Assembly: GCA_020723365.1 (NCBI GenBank)
Contig: DYJB01000168.1
Span: 1-5,924, forward strand
From: Candidatus Aquidulcis sp.
GTDB taxonomy: Bacteria; Chloroflexota; Anaerolineae; Anaerolineales; E44-bin32
Reading direction: 5' to 3'
Length of the DNA stretch: 5,924 nucleotides
This document shows, one piece after another, positions 1 to 5,246 of this stretch. The notes beneath the pieces are model-generated. The model was not told the origin of the DNA, did not search any database, and was given only the letters and a program-made list of their open reading frames with translations. Position 1 is the stretch's first letter, and each line of letters begins with the position of its first letter. The position numbers and the translations under genes are program-made.

Positions 1-166
1 CTTCCACGGCACCTACTGGCACAACGACTTCGGCACGCCCAAGAGCCACGGCTGCATCAACATGCGCACCGAGGAAGCCCGCTGGCTCTACCGCTGGACG
101 CTCCCGGCCATCGAGCCCGACCGCATCGTGCACAAGGGCAACGGGACAGCCGTCCTGGTTCGCTGA
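1..166 (+). CDS. L,D-transpeptidase (YkuD domain), C-terminal fragment
   Basis: Only the last 54 codons are in the window, read from base 2 to the TGA at 164-166; base 1 completes the previous codon and the 5' end lies outside. The fragment starts [11 protein letters not shown] and continues to SHGCINM, the signature of the YkuD (ErfK/YbiS) L,D-transpeptidase fold. The Cys codon at 53-55 would be the nucleophile that forms the acyl-enzyme, and the His codons at 5-7 and 47-49 are the conserved partners. Family members act outside the cytoplasmic membrane, making 3-3 cross-links in peptidoglycan or attaching proteins to it. The spacing between the HGT and SHGC motifs (12 residues between the first His and the Ser) is compact. 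The C-terminal tail after the active site is short, ending at LVR. Any signal peptide or LysM/PG-binding domain would be upstream and cannot be seen. The gene converges on the next one with 32 bases between stop codons. The fold is secure; the exact substrate is not. Confidence 0.9.
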   Translation, partial: FHGTYWHNDFGTPKSHGCINMRTEEARWLYRWTLPAIEPDRIVHKGNGTAVLVR

Positions 167-196
167 GATCTCGGAGCGGGGGTACGGTGGGCTGCC

Positions 197-220
197 GGTC
201 AGGCGCCGCGGCGCCGGACC
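197..220. other. Imperfect hairpin at the convergent gene ends
   Basis: Bases 202-215 are the perfect palindrome GGCGCCGCGGCGCC. It is flanked by GGTC at 197-200 and GACC at 217-220, which pair across a single A/G mismatch. It overlaps the last codons (RRRGA) of the minus-strand gene and lies about 30 bases past the transpeptidase stop codon. It could slow transcription at the junction, but neither strand has a T-run after it, so it is not a canonical intrinsic terminator. In DNA this GC-rich it may be chance. Confidence 0.25.
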
Positions 221-1512
221 TGGGCCAGGACGTCCGAGAGCTTGCCGGTCTCGCTGAAACCGGAAGCGCCGCGCCGGACGGCGGCGCGCCCCTCGGCCTC
301 GGTCAGCGCTTCAGCCAGGACGATGATCTCCGTCTGGGCCGAGAGCTGGCGCAGGTTGCGCAGGAGCCAGTAGTCGCGCTCGCCGGCGAGCCGGGCGTTC
401 ACCAGCACCAGCGCGGGCGAAACGCGTTCCGCCAGCACGAGCGCCTCTTCGGCGCTGCGCGCCTCGGTAACCCGGTAGCCGTGCGCCTGGATCATCCCGA
501 TCACCGCTTCGCGGGCGGGGTCGCTCGGCTCGGCCACGAGCACGCGCGACGAGGGATTCAGCCCGGCGGTCAGCACGGCCTGGATCGTCGAAAGAAGCGC
601 ACCCGTCCCGGCCGAGCGCACCACGAAATCGACCGCCCCCCAGCTGACGCCGCGCTGCGGGGTCTCGACCGAGCTGAGAAACAGCACCGGGACGCCGCGG
701 GTGCGCGGGTCCTGCTTGAGCACCATGGCGATCTCGAATGCGCTTGGCTCGCGCGCCTGCAGGTCGAGCAGGATCAGATCGGGTACCTGTTCGCTCGACA
801 GCGGCAGCACCTCGGCGCCGCTGCCCACGGGGATGACGCGGTAGCCGGCGTCCTGCAGCTCCTGCACCAGCGGGCTGCGGCGGGCCGGATCGTCGACCAT
901 CAGCAGGATCGTCTTGACGGAGGCGGCGCTGTCCTGCAGGTGCGCCTCGACCCACTGGCGCACGGAAGACCAGTCGGCGCTGTCGCCGCCGGCGCGCAGG
1001 GGCAGAGCCAGGGAAACGCGCGCTCCGCCGCCGGGCTGCGACTCCAGCCACGCCTCGCCGCCCCAACGCGAGGCCGCTTCCCGGACGGGTTCCAGGGAGA
1101 CCGGCTCGGCTCCCCCGGCGCGCACGGCCTTGCCCGACATCAGCGCCTCGATCGTGGCGGCCGGCATGTGCCCCTGCGGGGCCTCGACCGAGATGACGGA
1201 CCAGGGACCTCCCGCGGCCAGCCGCTCCGGCGAGCCGGCCACCTGGCTCATCGTCGACGGCGCCTCGCCCATCGACGCCAGCCCGGCACGCACACGCACT
1301 TCGCCCGAGTCGGTGAAGGCGGTCAGCGCGCGGATCATGGACCCGATGGCCACCGCCACGCCGGCGCGTTCGCCCTGCACGGCGGGAAGGTGGGCCGGGA
1401 ACTCGGCCACGATGGCGATGGGCTTGCCACTGCCCTGCATGCGGGCCGCCTCGATGGCATCATCCATCGCCGTGGCGAGGTCAAGGGCCTGGCTTGGACG
1501 CAGCGACAACAA
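199..1512 (-). CDS. Degenerate histidine-kinase ATPase domain with two receiver domains
   Basis: This 437-residue protein has no signal peptide or membrane segment, so it is probably cytoplasmic. Residues about 1-172 follow the histidine-kinase HATPase_c pattern, ending in a clear GGEAWLESQPGGGARVSLALPL strand pair. The nucleotide-binding residues are gone: the N-box reads SMIRALTAFT (Ala62 for the Mg-binding Asn), the D-box reads VEAPQGHM (Ala111 for Asp), and the G2 glycines are replaced (PVSL, 137-140). No HisKA region precedes it. Receiver 1 (about 198-318) keeps the acidic pair Asp207/Asp208, phospho-acceptor Asp250 (LILLDL) and Ser280, but has Arg299 where Lys is usual. Receiver 2 (about 321-435) has Asn372 in place of the acceptor Asp and a poor acidic pocket, so it is a pseudo-receiver. 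The start is TTG at 1510-1512 or TTG at 1507-1509; no ATG or GTG lies upstream before the in-frame stop at 1567-1569. It is probably a signal-integrating scaffold rather than an active kinase; its partners are unknown. Confidence 0.85.
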   Translation of the reverse strand: MLSLRPSQALDLATAMDDAIEAARMQGSGKPIAIVAEFPAHLPAVQGERAGVAVAIGSMIRALTAFTDSGEVRVRAGLASMGEAPSTMSQVAGSPERLAAGGPWSVISVEAPQGHMPAATIEALMSGKAVRAGGAEPVSLEPVREAASRWGGEAWLESQPGGGARVSLALPLRAGGDSADWSSVRQWVEAHLQDSAASVKTILLMVDDPARRSPLVQELQDAGYRVIPVGSGAEVLPLSSEQVPDLILLDLQAREPSAFEIAMVLKQDPRTRGVPVLFLSSVETPQRGVSWGAVDFVVRSAGTGALLSTIQAVLTAGLNPSSRVLVAEPSDPAREAVIGMIQAHGYRVTEARSAEEALVLAERVSPALVLVNARLAGERDYWLLRNLRQLSAQTEIIVLAEALTEAEGRAAVRRGASGFSETGKLSDVLAQVRRRGA

Positions 1513-1513
1513 G

Positions 1514-1521
1514 TCCTCCCC
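1514..1521 (-). promoter_or_regulatory. Shine-Dalgarno site supporting a TTG start
   Basis: On the minus strand these bases read GGGGAGGA, a strong anti-16S match. The core GGAGG is 2 bases from the first TTG (1512) and 5 bases from the second TTG (1509). Spacing favours the second, which would shorten the protein by one residue. This site is the main reason to accept a TTG start rather than the in-frame ATG at residue 16. Confidence 0.6.
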
Positions 1522-1522
1522 A

Positions 1523-1580
1523 CGGGACGCCCAGCCTGCGGGCCGTCCCGACAGCCTGACTCTATCCTATCGGCGGGACG
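1523..1580. repeat. Three copies of CGGGACG in the divergent region
   Basis: CGGGACG occurs at 1523-1529 and 1574-1580, and its reverse complement CGTCCCG at 1544-1550. Centre-to-centre distances are 21 and 30 bases, close to two and three helical turns. On the minus-strand transcript the inner pair can fold into a hairpin (7 bp, plus CCC/GGG with one bulged C, loop AGCCTGC on the + strand) ending one base before the Shine-Dalgarno site of the receiver gene. The outer copy could compete for the middle one if it is transcribed. The arrangement suits either protein-binding sites or a structured leader. Seven-base matches in GC-rich sequence can be chance. Confidence 0.35.
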
Positions 1581-1597
1581 CTCGACCTTGCCATCGG

Positions 1598-1627
1598 CTT
1601 ACAGAATGCCCGGCGGCGATGTAGAAT
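1598..1627 (+). promoter_or_regulatory. Promoter for a leaderless phosphatase mRNA
   Basis: A -35-like CTTACA at 1598-1603 (4 of 6 to TTGACA) is followed after 18 bases by TAGAAT at 1622-1627 (5 of 6 to TATAAT). The distance from this -10 box to the ATG at 1635 is 7 bases, which puts the expected transcription start on or next to the A of the start codon. No Shine-Dalgarno sequence precedes the ATG. This is the layout of leaderless genes, known to be common in several high-GC bacterial groups. The -35 match is modest. Confidence 0.5.
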
Positions 1628-1634
1628 CGCCGCC
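1612..1634. promoter_or_regulatory. Perfect 9-bp inverted repeat over the -10 box, likely operator
   Basis: GGCGGCGAT (1612-1620) and ATCGCCGCC (1626-1634) are exact reverse complements separated by GTAGA. The dyad covers the whole -10 box TAGAAT and ends on the base before the ATG. If transcription starts at the ATG, the repeat is not in the RNA and is best read as a binding site for a dimeric regulator that would block RNA polymerase. If transcription starts further upstream, it would be a strong RNA hairpin directly against the start codon. The regulator is not identified. Confidence 0.5.
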
Positions 1635-2336
1635 ATGGAAGCACGCAGCGCGGTCGCCAAGGTCGGCAAGTACGCCACGTCCGAGAGCGGCGATTCGCTC
1701 GAGATGATCGAGCGTCCGGCCGGCGGTCTGTCCTTCGTCCTGTCGGATGGGCAGACGTCCGGCAAGCCCGCCAAGGCCATCTCGAACGTCGTCACGCGCA
1801 AAGCCATCAGTCTGCTGGCCGACGGGGTGCGCGATGGCCCGGCGGCGCGGGCCGCCTCCGACTACCTGTACACCTACCGCTCCGGCAAGGTCCTGGCTAC
1901 GCTCAACATCCTATCCGTAGACCTTCAGTCGCAGACGCTGGTCATCACGCGCAACAACCCGGTGCCGGTGATCCTGATGCACAGCGGCACGGCCCACGCG
2001 CTGACCGAAGCGTCGGAAGCGGTCGGCACGCGCCGGGGCATCCGCCCCTCGATCACCGAGGTTCCCCTGGCCCCGGGACTGGCGGCCATCATGTACACCG
2101 ACGGCCTGACGCATGCCGGCGCTCGAGTCGGCACGCCCATGGACGTGCTCGAGGAGGTGCGCCGCCTGGCGGAGCAGGGCCCCGTCGATCCGGAGGACTG
2201 GGCCGACCGGCTGCTGCAGCGCGCTGTGGAGCTCGATCAGGGGCGCCCGGCGGACGACATCAGCATTGTGATCATGGCCATTCTACAACGCGCAGGCGAT
2301 GATGCGCGCCGGTTGAGCGTCCGGATGCCGCTCTAG
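1635..2336 (+). CDS. SpoIIE/PP2C-family serine/threonine phosphatase
   Basis: This 233-residue protein is a single PP2C-like catalytic domain of the SpoIIE (PP2C_SIG) type, a metal-dependent phosphatase of phosphoserine/phosphothreonine. Expected metal ligands are visible in order: ESGD (Asp20), LSDGQTSGKPA (Asp38), MYTDGLTHA (Asp156) and RPADDISIVI (Asp207/Asp208). The central LNILSVDLQSQTLVITRNN (about 90-108) matches the family's core strands. The loop after Asp38 reads QTSG rather than the usual GHG, a small departure. No sensory, receiver or membrane domain is attached, so control must come from a partner or from expression. Relatives commonly dephosphorylate STAS-domain anti-anti-sigma factors in partner-switching systems; no such gene is in view, so the substrate is unknown. 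The ATG at 1635 is chosen because the domain begins there and the -10 box lies 7 bases upstream; no ribosome site is present. The P-loop gene follows after 10 bases, suggesting an operon. Confidence 0.85.
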   Translation: MEARSAVAKVGKYATSESGDSLEMIERPAGGLSFVLSDGQTSGKPAKAISNVVTRKAISLLADGVRDGPAARAASDYLYTYRSGKVLATLNILSVDLQSQTLVITRNNPVPVILMHSGTAHALTEASEAVGTRRGIRPSITEVPLAPGLAAIMYTDGLTHAGARVGTPMDVLEEVRRLAEQGPVDPEDWADRLLQRAVELDQGRPADDISIVIMAILQRAGDDARRLSVRMPL

Positions 2337-2346
2337 CCCCGGCAGC

Positions 2347-2736
2347 ATGCCACCCCAGGACAGCCCGGCCCCCGGGCCACTGATCGGCATCGTCGGCCCG
2401 TGCGGTTCGGGCAAGTCAACGCTGGCGGCCCGGCTGGCGGAACGAGGCCTGGGGGCGCGGGCTATCGCCCAGGAACACTCCTACGTGCCTGCCATGTGGA
2501 AGCGCATCACCAATCCCGGGCTGCTCGTCTTCCTGCAGGCCTCCTATCCCGTGTGCACCCGGCGCAGGCAGCTCACGTGGACCGAACGGGAGTATGAGGA
2601 GCAGCTCCGCCGGCTGGCCCACGCCTTTGCGCACGCCGACCTGCGCCTCGATACCGACCTGCTCACCCCCGATGAGGTCGTGTCCGCCGTGATCGTCGGG
2701 CTTGGGCTTGAACCGCTTTCCCCGCAAGAGGTATAA
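2347..2736 (+). CDS. Small P-loop kinase-like protein, function unknown
   Basis: This 129-residue protein has a clear Walker A motif, GPCGSGKST (residues 17-25), after a beta strand LIGIV. The end of the protein, with RLAHAFAHADLRLDT followed by LLTPDEVVSAVI (about 89-116), resembles the C-terminal part of shikimate, adenylylsulfate and nucleoside-monophosphate kinases, where an Arg-rich lid and an IDT strand recur. VFLQASYPVCTRRR (61-74) fits the strand and lid arginines. It is shorter than those enzymes (roughly 170-200 residues), and I see no convincing Walker B or substrate-binding DxD motif in the middle. It is therefore probably a trimmed nucleotide-binding protein or a kinase of unknown substrate. 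The ATG at 2347 lies 10 bases after the phosphatase stop with no good ribosome site, so translation may depend on the upstream gene. Its stop codon TAA (2734-2736) lies inside the -10 box of the secD promoter. Confidence 0.75.
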   Translation: MPPQDSPAPGPLIGIVGPCGSGKSTLAARLAERGLGARAIAQEHSYVPAMWKRITNPGLLVFLQASYPVCTRRRQLTWTEREYEEQLRRLAHAFAHADLRLDTDLLTPDEVVSAVIVGLGLEPLSPQEV

Positions 2737-2737
2737 T
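2708..2737 (+). promoter_or_regulatory. secDF promoter
   Basis: TTGAAC at 2708-2713 (4 of 6 to the -35 consensus) is followed after 18 bases by a perfect TATAAT at 2732-2737. The expected start of transcription is near 2744, giving a secD leader of about 70 bases. The promoter lies in the final codons of the P-loop gene and the TATAAT contains its TAA stop, so the two transcription units overlap tightly. Read-through from the phosphatase operon is also possible, as no terminator lies between. Confidence 0.65.
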
Positions 2738-2748
2738 CAGCGCCTGAT

Positions 2749-2788
2749 GGCCAGCCCTCCGGGGCACGCCGCCCGGTCACGGCTGGTC
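2749..2788 (+). promoter_or_regulatory. Structured leader hairpin upstream of secD
   Basis: Within the predicted secD leader, CCAGCC (2751-2756) pairs with GGCTGG (2781-2786) and can extend by a G-U and a G-C pair to 2749/2788. Inside it, CCGGG (2759-2763) pairs with CCCGG (2772-2776). The ribosome site at 2801 lies just after the hairpin and is not sequestered by it. It matches no riboswitch I recognise. It may be a simple stable leader element, or a chance fold in GC-rich sequence. Confidence 0.3.
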
Positions 2789-2800
2789 TTCTGCTTGAAC

Positions 2801-2805
2801 GGAGG
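2801..2805 (+). promoter_or_regulatory. Ribosome binding site of secD
   Basis: GGAGG lies 10 bases before the ATG at 2816. It decides the start: in-frame TTG at 2702 precedes the promoter, and ATG at 2747 has no ribosome site and would add 23 residues before the first membrane helix. Confidence 0.6.
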
Positions 2806-2815
2806 CACCCAGGGA

Positions 2816-4237
2816 ATGAGAAGGAACTACTGGCGCTGGCTGATTCCGATCGTGCTGCTGGCCGGGCTGGCGGGCTGGGTCCTGTGGCCCAACAACCCGG
2901 GGCTGCGGCTGGGCAGCATCCAGCGGGACATCGAGATCGTGCGCGGCCTCGACCTGCAGGGCGGCCTGCAGGTGCTGCTCGAGGCGGACCTGCCGGCTGA
3001 GTCGGAGATCACCTCCGACCAGATGCAGACGGCCCGCGACATCATCGAGAACCGCGTCAACGCCCTGGGCGTCGTCGAACCGCTGGTGCAGGTTGCCGGC
3101 ACCCGCCGCATCGTCGTCGAGTTGCCCGGCGTCAAAGACCCCGAGGAGGCCGTCGCCACCATCAAGGAGACCGGCCTGCTCGAATTCGTCGACATGAGCA
3201 CGGTCGACCCGGCCCAGGCGTATGCCCTGGTGGGGCAGTCCATCGTGACCGACTTCGGCCAGTCGGCGGCGGTACAGTCCGAACCGACGGCCGAAGCTGC
3301 CATCCCGACGTCGGAAGCAGGATCCGCCACCCCCACCCCTGCTCCCACGCCCGCCCCGGCATTGGTGTTCCACACGGTCATGACGGGCACCGGCCTGAAG
3401 GACGCCGCCGCCACCGTCAATTCGGCCACCAGCGAATTCGAGGTCGCATTCGTCCTGACCGACGATGGCAAGCAGACGTTCGCCGACTTCACCGCCGCGC
3501 ATGTCGGCGACATCCTGGGCATCGCCCTGGACAAGGTGCTGATCTCGGCCCCCAGCATCTCGACCGCCATCACCGAGGGCCAGGGCGTGATCACCGGCAG
3601 CTTCGACCAGGAGAGCGCCAACCGCCTGGCCGTCCAGCTGCGCTACGGCTCGCTGCCCATCCCGCTTAAGGTCGTTGAGAGCAGCACCGTCGGCCCGACG
3701 CTGGGCGAAGACTCGCTGCGCAAGAGCGCCGTGGCCGGCGTCATCGGCCTGGCCGTCGTGATGATCTTCATGGCCGTCTACTACCGGCTGCCGGGCGTGC
3801 TGGCGGACCTGGCGCTGCTGATCTACGCCGCCCTCACGTTCGCCCTGTTCAAGCTGATCCCGGTCACCCTGACGCTGCCGGGCGTGGCGGGCTTCATCCT
3901 GTCCATCGGCGTGGCGGTCGACGCCAACATCCTGATCTTCGAACGAATGAAGGAAGAGCTGCGCGCCGGACGCACCGTCTACCAGGCGATCGATACCGGC
4001 TTCTCGCGTGCCTGGCCGTCGATCCGCGACTCGAACCTCTCGACGCTCATCACGTGCGCCATCCTGTTCTGGTTCGGCAGCACCTTCGGCGCCAGCATTG
4101 TCAAGGGCTTCAGCCTGACGCTGGCCCTGGGCGTGGGCGTGAGCCTGTTCACGGCCATCACCGTCACGCGCACCTTCCTGCATGTCGTCCTGGACCGTGT
4201 CCGGGCGGCCGAAAGCCCCCGCCTGTTCGGCGCCTAG
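2816..4237 (+). CDS. secD: Protein translocase subunit SecD
   Basis: SecD pairs with SecF in the cytoplasmic membrane and uses the proton-motive force to help pull exported proteins out of the SecYEG channel. The 473-residue product has a first membrane helix at about 9-24, then the external P1 region with GLDLQGG (44-50), ENRVNALGV (78-86) and RIVVELPGVKDPEEA (98-112). The head subdomain shows FVLTDDGKQTFADFT and ITEGQGVITGSF. QLRYGSLPIPL and TVGPTLGEDSL (291-301) lead to five more helices (about 305-323, 328-346, 353-373, 407-425, 430-452). The conserved VAVDANILIFERMKEEL is at 367-382. A Pro/Thr/Ala-rich stretch at about 155-182 separates the base and head of P1; it looks like a flexible linker and is lineage-variable. 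The start at 2816 is set by the GGAGG site and the helix position. secF follows after 9 bases. No yajC is present next to it. Identity is secure. Confidence 0.96.
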   Translation: MRRNYWRWLIPIVLLAGLAGWVLWPNNPGLRLGSIQRDIEIVRGLDLQGGLQVLLEADLPAESEITSDQMQTARDIIENRVNALGVVEPLVQVAGTRRIVVELPGVKDPEEAVATIKETGLLEFVDMSTVDPAQAYALVGQSIVTDFGQSAAVQSEPTAEAAIPTSEAGSATPTPAPTPAPALVFHTVMTGTGLKDAAATVNSATSEFEVAFVLTDDGKQTFADFTAAHVGDILGIALDKVLISAPSISTAITEGQGVITGSFDQESANRLAVQLRYGSLPIPLKVVESSTVGPTLGEDSLRKSAVAGVIGLAVVMIFMAVYYRLPGVLADLALLIYAALTFALFKLIPVTLTLPGVAGFILSIGVAVDANILIFERMKEELRAGRTVYQAIDTGFSRAWPSIRDSNLSTLITCAILFWFGSTFGASIVKGFSLTLALGVGVSLFTAITVTRTFLHVVLDRVRAAESPRLFGA

Positions 4238-4240
4238 GAG
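4236..4240 (+). promoter_or_regulatory. Ribosome binding site of secF overlapping the secD stop
   Basis: AGGAG shares two bases with the secD TAG stop (4235-4237) and lies 6 bases before the secF ATG. This places secF translation directly behind termination on secD, as expected for subunits made in matched amounts. Confidence 0.65.
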
Positions 4241-4246
4241 CTCGGA

Positions 4247-5167
4247 ATGATCAACATCGTCAGCAAGCGCTACTGGTTCTTCGCCCTCTCCCTGCTGGTG
4301 ATCCTGCCGGGCATGATCGCCCTGGCGCTGTGGGGATTGCCGGTGGGCATCGACTTCAGCGGCGGCAGCCTGCTCGACCTGCGCTTCCCGGGCGGTCTCG
4401 TCCCGCCGGCGGCCGACGTCCTCCGGCTCTACGACGAGTTCGGTGTGGCCGATCCGATCGTGCAGAGCGTTGGCACGGACGGGCTGCTGGTCCGCAGCAA
4501 GACGATGGACGACGCCACCAAGGGGCTGATCGTCGCCGCCCTTGAGGAGCGGCTGGCCCTGACGGCCGAGGTCCAGCGCTTCGAGTCGGTCGGGCCGGCC
4601 ATCGGCGCCGAGGTGGCGCAGCGTGCCGCCCTGGCCGTGGCCGTTGCGGCGCTCGGCATCCTGGCCTACATCACCTACGCCTTCCGCAAGATCGAGAACG
4701 CCCACCGCTATGGCCTGGCGGCCATCATCGCCCTGCTCCACGACGTGGCCGTCGTCGTCGGCGTGGAGGCCATCCTGGGGCACTTCCTCGGCTGGGAGGT
4801 CGACTCGCTCTTCCTGACCGCGCTGCTGACGGTGATTGGCTTCTCGGTGCACGACACGATCGTCGTCTTCGACCGCATCCGCGAGAACCGCCGCCTATTC
4901 CGGCGCCTGGACTACGAAACGCTCGTCAATCACTCGATCGTTCAGACCCTCGACCGATCGATCAACACGCAGCTGACGGTGATGTTCACGCTGGTGGCGC
5001 TGCTGCTCTTCGGCGGGGTCACCACGCAGCATTTCGTGACGGTGCTGCTGATCGGCGTTTTCAGCGGGACCTACTCGTCGATCTTCAACGCGGCGCAGAT
5101 CCTGATCGTGTGGGAGAACCGGGAGTGGCGAACCTGGTTCCGCCGCGGCCGCCCTGCCCCGGCCTGA
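4247..5167 (+). CDS. secF: Protein translocase subunit SecF
   Basis: SecF is the partner of SecD in the proton-driven, SecYEG-associated translocation motor. The 306-residue length is normal for a separate SecF. A first membrane helix (about 10-30) leads into GIDFSGGSLLDLRF (34-47), the family hallmark. The short external P4 region follows to VGPAIGAEVAQRAALAV (116-132). Then come the remaining five helices, with GFSVHDTIVVFDRIRENRR at 198-216 (the Asp and Arg-rich motif at the end of TM4), SINTQLTVMFTLVALLLFGG at 238-257, and GVFSGTYSSIF at 270-280. The tail RRGRPAPA is short and basic. It is co-transcribed with secD, 9 bases apart, and ends 23 bases before a strong terminator. No motif is missing; there is nothing unusual in the gene itself. 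Confidence 0.96.
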   Translation: MINIVSKRYWFFALSLLVILPGMIALALWGLPVGIDFSGGSLLDLRFPGGLVPPAADVLRLYDEFGVADPIVQSVGTDGLLVRSKTMDDATKGLIVAALEERLALTAEVQRFESVGPAIGAEVAQRAALAVAVAALGILAYITYAFRKIENAHRYGLAAIIALLHDVAVVVGVEAILGHFLGWEVDSLFLTALLTVIGFSVHDTIVVFDRIRENRRLFRRLDYETLVNHSIVQTLDRSINTQLTVMFTLVALLLFGGVTTQHFVTVLLIGVFSGTYSSIFNAAQILIVWENREWRTWFRRGRPAPA

Positions 5168-5190
5168 TCGGTGTTCCACCGGCGAAAGAC

Positions 5191-5223
5191 ACCGGGCGCC
5201 CCAGGGGCGCCCGGTTTCGTCTT
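5191..5223. terminator. Rho-independent terminator between convergent genes
   Basis: ACCGGGCGCCC (5191-5201) and GGGCGCCCGGT (5205-5215) form a perfect 11-bp stem around the loop CAG. On the + strand it is followed by TTCGTCTTCT, a T-rich but interrupted tail, ending the secDF transcript 23 bases after the secF stop. Read on the minus strand, the same stem is followed by GTCTTTCG and lies 31 bases past the stop of the PAS gene, so it may serve both. A smaller hairpin, CGGTG/CACCG at 5169-5181, lies just before it. Confidence 0.8.
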
Positions 5224-5246
5224 CTCGAGGCGTGAAGAGAGCCGGC

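Noticed and set aside
1564..1569. A minus-strand -10 box TAGGAT for the receiver gene
   Set aside because: It matches only 4 of 6 consensus bases and the best -35 at 18 bases (TGGCAA) only 3 of 6. It is placed plausibly but is too weak to list as a promoter.
187..1707. A 506-codon open frame on the + strand antisense to the receiver gene
   Set aside because: The translation is low-complexity, rich in Arg, Gly, His and Ala with no domain signal, while the opposite strand encodes clear receiver domains. Long antisense frames are expected in GC-rich coding sequence.
2706..2800. Direct repeat GCTTGAAC at 2706-2713 and 2793-2800
   Set aside because: It is eight bases only, one copy being part of the -35 region and the other of the secD leader. 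There is no third copy or symmetry, so it is most likely chance.
2702..2815. An upstream TTG start for secD giving a 511-residue protein
   Set aside because: The added segment runs across the promoter -10 box TATAAT and the end of the P-loop gene and would place 38 residues before the first membrane helix. The GGAGG site supports the ATG at 2816.
2777..4852. A 691-codon open frame on the - strand antisense to secD and secF
   Set aside because: Its composition (runs of Asp, Gly, Gln, Arg, Glu) is that of a reverse-read membrane protein gene, and it crosses two confident genes in which every family motif is intact.
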